This document shows, piece by piece, positions 5,636 to 7,394 of a stretch of 7,394 nt of DNA (position 1 is its first letter; each line of letters starts with the position of its first letter). The stretch lies in the NCBI GenBank assembly GCA_039920165.1, contig JBDSEG010000306.1:1-7394 (forward strand), read 5' to 3'. This DNA is from JBDSEG01 sp039920165. Its GTDB lineage: Bacteria; Pseudomonadota; Gammaproteobacteria; Burkholderiales; Burkholderiaceae_C. The notes under the pieces are model-generated. The model worked only from the letters and a program-made list of their open reading frames with translations. It had not been told where the DNA came from and ran no database searches. A program made the translations under genes and the position numbers.

Positions 5636-6910
5636 TCAGTCGGCCGCGCGTTCCCGTTCGAGATAGTCGCAGGCCACGTGCGCGAGCGCGCGGACGCCGA
5701 CGATGAGGCTTGCCTCGTCGATATAGAAGCGCGGCGAATGGTTCGGCGCGACGGTCCGCGGGTCGACGCCTTCGGGCACGACGCCGACGAAGAAGAACAG
5801 GCCGGGCGAGACCTTGGCAAACAGCGAGAAATCCTCCGATCCCATCACCTTCGGTACCAACAGCAGCTTGCCCGCGCCGGCCACCCGCGCGAGCGTGGGC
5901 AGCGTCGCTTCGGTGAGCGCCGGATCGTTCACCACCACCGGATAGTGCTTGCGGATGCACACCTTGCAGCCCGCGCGCGAGCCGCGGCTGATCGCTTCGG
6001 CGAGCGTCGTCACGCGCTCGTGGATATCGTCGCGCATCCCCTCGTCGAAGGTGCGGATGGTGCCGTTCATCTCGACCGAGTCGGGAATGATATTGCCGCG
6101 AACACCGCCCTTGATGCTGCCGATCGTCACGACCGCGGGCTCTTGCGTCAGGTCGACCGAACGGCTTACCACCGTCTGCAGTCCGAGCACGACCTGCGCC
6201 GCGGTGACGATCGGATCGACCCCGTACCACGGCATCGCGCCGTGCGTCTGGCGGCCTTCGACGGTGATCTTCAGGGTGTCCGAACTCGCCATCGCCGGAC
6301 CCGGCCGGTAGCCGATCACTCCGACCGGCAGGCGCGAGGTGACGTGCAAGCCAAACACCGCATCGGGCCGCGGGCTTTCCATCGCGCCTTCGTCGATCAT
6401 CAGCTTCGCGCCGCCTTCCTCGCCCTCGGGCGGCAGCTCCTCGGCCGGCTGGAAGATAAATTTCACCGAGCCGCGCAGCCCGGCGCGCTGGCCCGCGAGC
6501 ACCGCCGCCACGCCCATCAGGATGGCGGTGTGCGCATCGTGGCCGCAGGCGTGCATGACGCCCACCTCCTCGCCGTTCCAGGTCGTGCGCGCCTTCGATG
6601 CGAACGGCACGTCGACCTCTTCGGCCACCGGCAGCGCATCCATATCGGCACGCAGCGCGATCACCGGCCCGGGCAGCCCACCGCGCAAAAGTCCGACGAC
6701 GCCGGTGTGCGCAACGCCGGCGCGGACTTCGTCCAGCCCGAGACTGTGCAGATGCTCGGCCACCAGCGCGCCGGTGCGGAATTCGCGGTTGCCGAGCTCC
6801 GGATGTGCATGGATATCGCGCCGCCAGGCGATGACCTTTGGCAGCACCGCCGCGGCGGCGGCATCGATGGCGGTGGCGAGCGAACTCGCCTCGGTGTTAG
6901 ATCGGGACAT
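5636..6910 (-). CDS. M20-family metal-dependent amidohydrolase (M20D, hippurate/N-acyl-amino-acid hydrolase type)
   Basis: This frame encodes 424 residues from ATG 6910. The protein follows the M20D pattern in order: RRDIHAHPELGNRE near the N-terminus, IALRADMDALPV, VMHACGHDAHTAILMG (Cys122 and His124 as metal ligands), FQPAEE (Glu157/158, catalytic base and ligand), FGLHV (His189), the dimerisation or lid domain with GRQTHGAMPWYGVDPI and GGVRGNIIPD, then KVMGSEDFSLF and PNHSPRFYIDE (His391). All five metal ligands are present. Members hydrolyse N-acyl amino acids, hippurate, indole-acetyl amino acids or similar conjugates, and the exact substrate cannot be read from sequence. No signal peptide is visible, so it is likely cytoplasmic. 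The start at 6910 is preferred over ATG 6937 because GGAG lies 5 bases upstream (fwd 6916-6919), while 6937 has no ribosome site. It lies 59 bp downstream of the mrr-like gene on the same strand, so some co-transcription is possible. Confidence 0.93.
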   Translation of the reverse strand: MSRSNTEASSLATAIDAAAAAVLPKVIAWRRDIHAHPELGNREFRTGALVAEHLHSLGLDEVRAGVAHTGVVGLLRGGLPGPVIALRADMDALPVAEEVDVPFASKARTTWNGEEVGVMHACGHDAHTAILMGVAAVLAGQRAGLRGSVKFIFQPAEELPPEGEEGGAKLMIDEGAMESPRPDAVFGLHVTSRLPVGVIGYRPGPAMASSDTLKITVEGRQTHGAMPWYGVDPIVTAAQVVLGLQTVVSRSVDLTQEPAVVTIGSIKGGVRGNIIPDSVEMNGTIRTFDEGMRDDIHERVTTLAEAISRGSRAGCKVCIRKHYPVVVNDPALTEATLPTLARVAGAGKLLLVPKVMGSEDFSLFAKVSPGLFFFVGVVPEGVDPRTVAPNHSPRFYIDEASLIVGVRALAHVACDYLERERAAD

Positions 6911-6969
6911 GGCGGCTCCGGCCTTCAAGTTGTGCATCGTTCGGACGGCTGTCGACTGGACGACTGCGG

Positions 6970-7394
6970 TCAGATTCCCTCTTCATCGAAATAGTCGGTG
7001 TCGATCTTCGGAATCCTCACGGCGCGAGCGCTGACACCGACTTCGTGATCGATCATCAGTTCGGTGAGGCGCGAGCCATCGATGAGAACGATCCCTTCGA
7101 CCGACCTGGCAAACTGCAGCGCTTGACTCGAGTAGTTCGACGTCGTGATGAAGACGCCCTTTTTTGCCTTTTGCCCGGCGAGCGCACCGTAGAAAGCCTG
7201 CAATTCGGGACGCCCCACGCTCGACTGCCAACGCTTGGCTTGCACGTACACCTTTTCGAGCCCGAGCCGATCGAGGGAAATGATGCCGTCGATCCCCTCG
7301 TCTCCCGAACCGCCCACCCGTTGAAGATCGGCCCGGTTCGCGCCGTACCCCATGCGGTGAAGGAGATCGAGGACGACGGTTTCGAAGAAGGTGG
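6970..7394 (-). CDS. mrr: Mrr-type restriction endonuclease (C-terminal part; runs off right edge)
   Basis: The frame is open from the right edge to TGA at 6970-6972, giving 140 residues of the C-terminus. It begins mid-protein (TFFETVVLDLLHRMGYG), so an internal ATG at 7353 should not be taken as the start. It matches the Mrr catalytic domain: helix FFETVVLDLLHRMGYG, GGSGDEGIDGII with the catalytic Asp (visible residue 35), VYVQAKRW with the QxK half of the PD-(D/E)xK nuclease site (Gln51, Lys53), RPELQAFYGALAGQKAKKGVFITTS, and the closing IVLIDGSRLTELMIDHEVGVS. E. coli Mrr is a type IV enzyme that cuts modified DNA; the same role here is inferred. The N-terminal winged-helix domain expected in Mrr would lie outside the window. 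Local GC is lower than in the neighbours (58-60% in two hand-counted 60-base lines against 77% in one line of the M14 gene), which suggests later acquisition. Confidence 0.92.
   Translation of the reverse strand, partial: TFFETVVLDLLHRMGYGANRADLQRVGGSGDEGIDGIISLDRLGLEKVYVQAKRWQSSVGRPELQAFYGALAGQKAKKGVFITTSNYSSQALQFARSVEGIVLIDGSRLTELMIDHEVGVSARAVRIPKIDTDYFDEEGI

Noticed and set aside
3804..5666. A 620-codon plus-strand frame overlapping the M14 peptidase gene
   Set aside because: The translation is dominated by Arg and Ala with no motifs. The other frame carries the full M14 active site and a lipobox. Long stop-free frames are expected at this GC content.
5678..6994. A 438-codon plus-strand frame over the M20 gene
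   Set aside because: It is antisense to a gene with all M20D motifs; the His/Arg/Ala/Asp-rich translation shows no domain.

Overview
The window looks like ordinary chromosomal DNA from a high-GC proteobacterium. The best fit is a betaproteobacterium, probably Burkholderiales or a close relative. Three things suggest this: a glutaminyl-tRNA synthetase (found in beta/gammaproteobacteria and a few other lineages; many other bacteria make Gln-tRNA by transamidation), GC-rich codon use with third positions almost always G or C, and several small exported or membrane proteins of types I associate with that group. The placement is inference, since there is no rRNA or other marker here. I found no tRNA, rRNA, CRISPR array, insertion sequence or integrase.

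Layout, left to right. (1) The start of an exported protein reads leftwards off the edge (1-186, minus). (2) A small one-helix membrane protein reads rightwards (376-657, plus) and converges on (3) glnS (688-2517, minus). (4) A roughly 200-bp divergent promoter region holds a plausible sigma70 promoter for glnS and three copies of ACATGCC. (5) A small secreted protein follows (2720-3190, plus), with a Tyr/Pro/Ala repeat tract and two DxDxDGIPDxxD calcium-binding-type repeats. It ends at a textbook rho-independent terminator (3237-3266). (6) A DUF1499 protein with an N-terminal membrane segment (3279-3770, minus). (7) Divergently, a lipoprotein-type M14 zinc peptidase with a C-terminal extension (3868-5622, plus). 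(8) Converging on it with a 13-bp gap, an M20-family amidohydrolase (5636-6910, minus). (9) At the right edge, the C-terminal part of an Mrr-type restriction endonuclease (6970-7394, minus), in DNA of visibly lower GC than its neighbours.

The genes mostly alternate in orientation and do not form one operon. The only same-strand adjacent pair is mrr followed by the M20 gene, 59 bp apart, and they have no obvious functional link. The M14 and M20 proteins both hydrolyse peptide or amide bonds, one predicted at the membrane surface and one in the cytoplasm, but shared function is speculation. The window does not reveal a clear new multi-gene system. The points most worth a second look are the Mrr gene at the edge (a possible defence or accessory boundary), the Tyr/Pro + DxDxDG secreted protein, the unassigned C-terminal region of the M14 lipoprotein, and the ACATGCC cluster.
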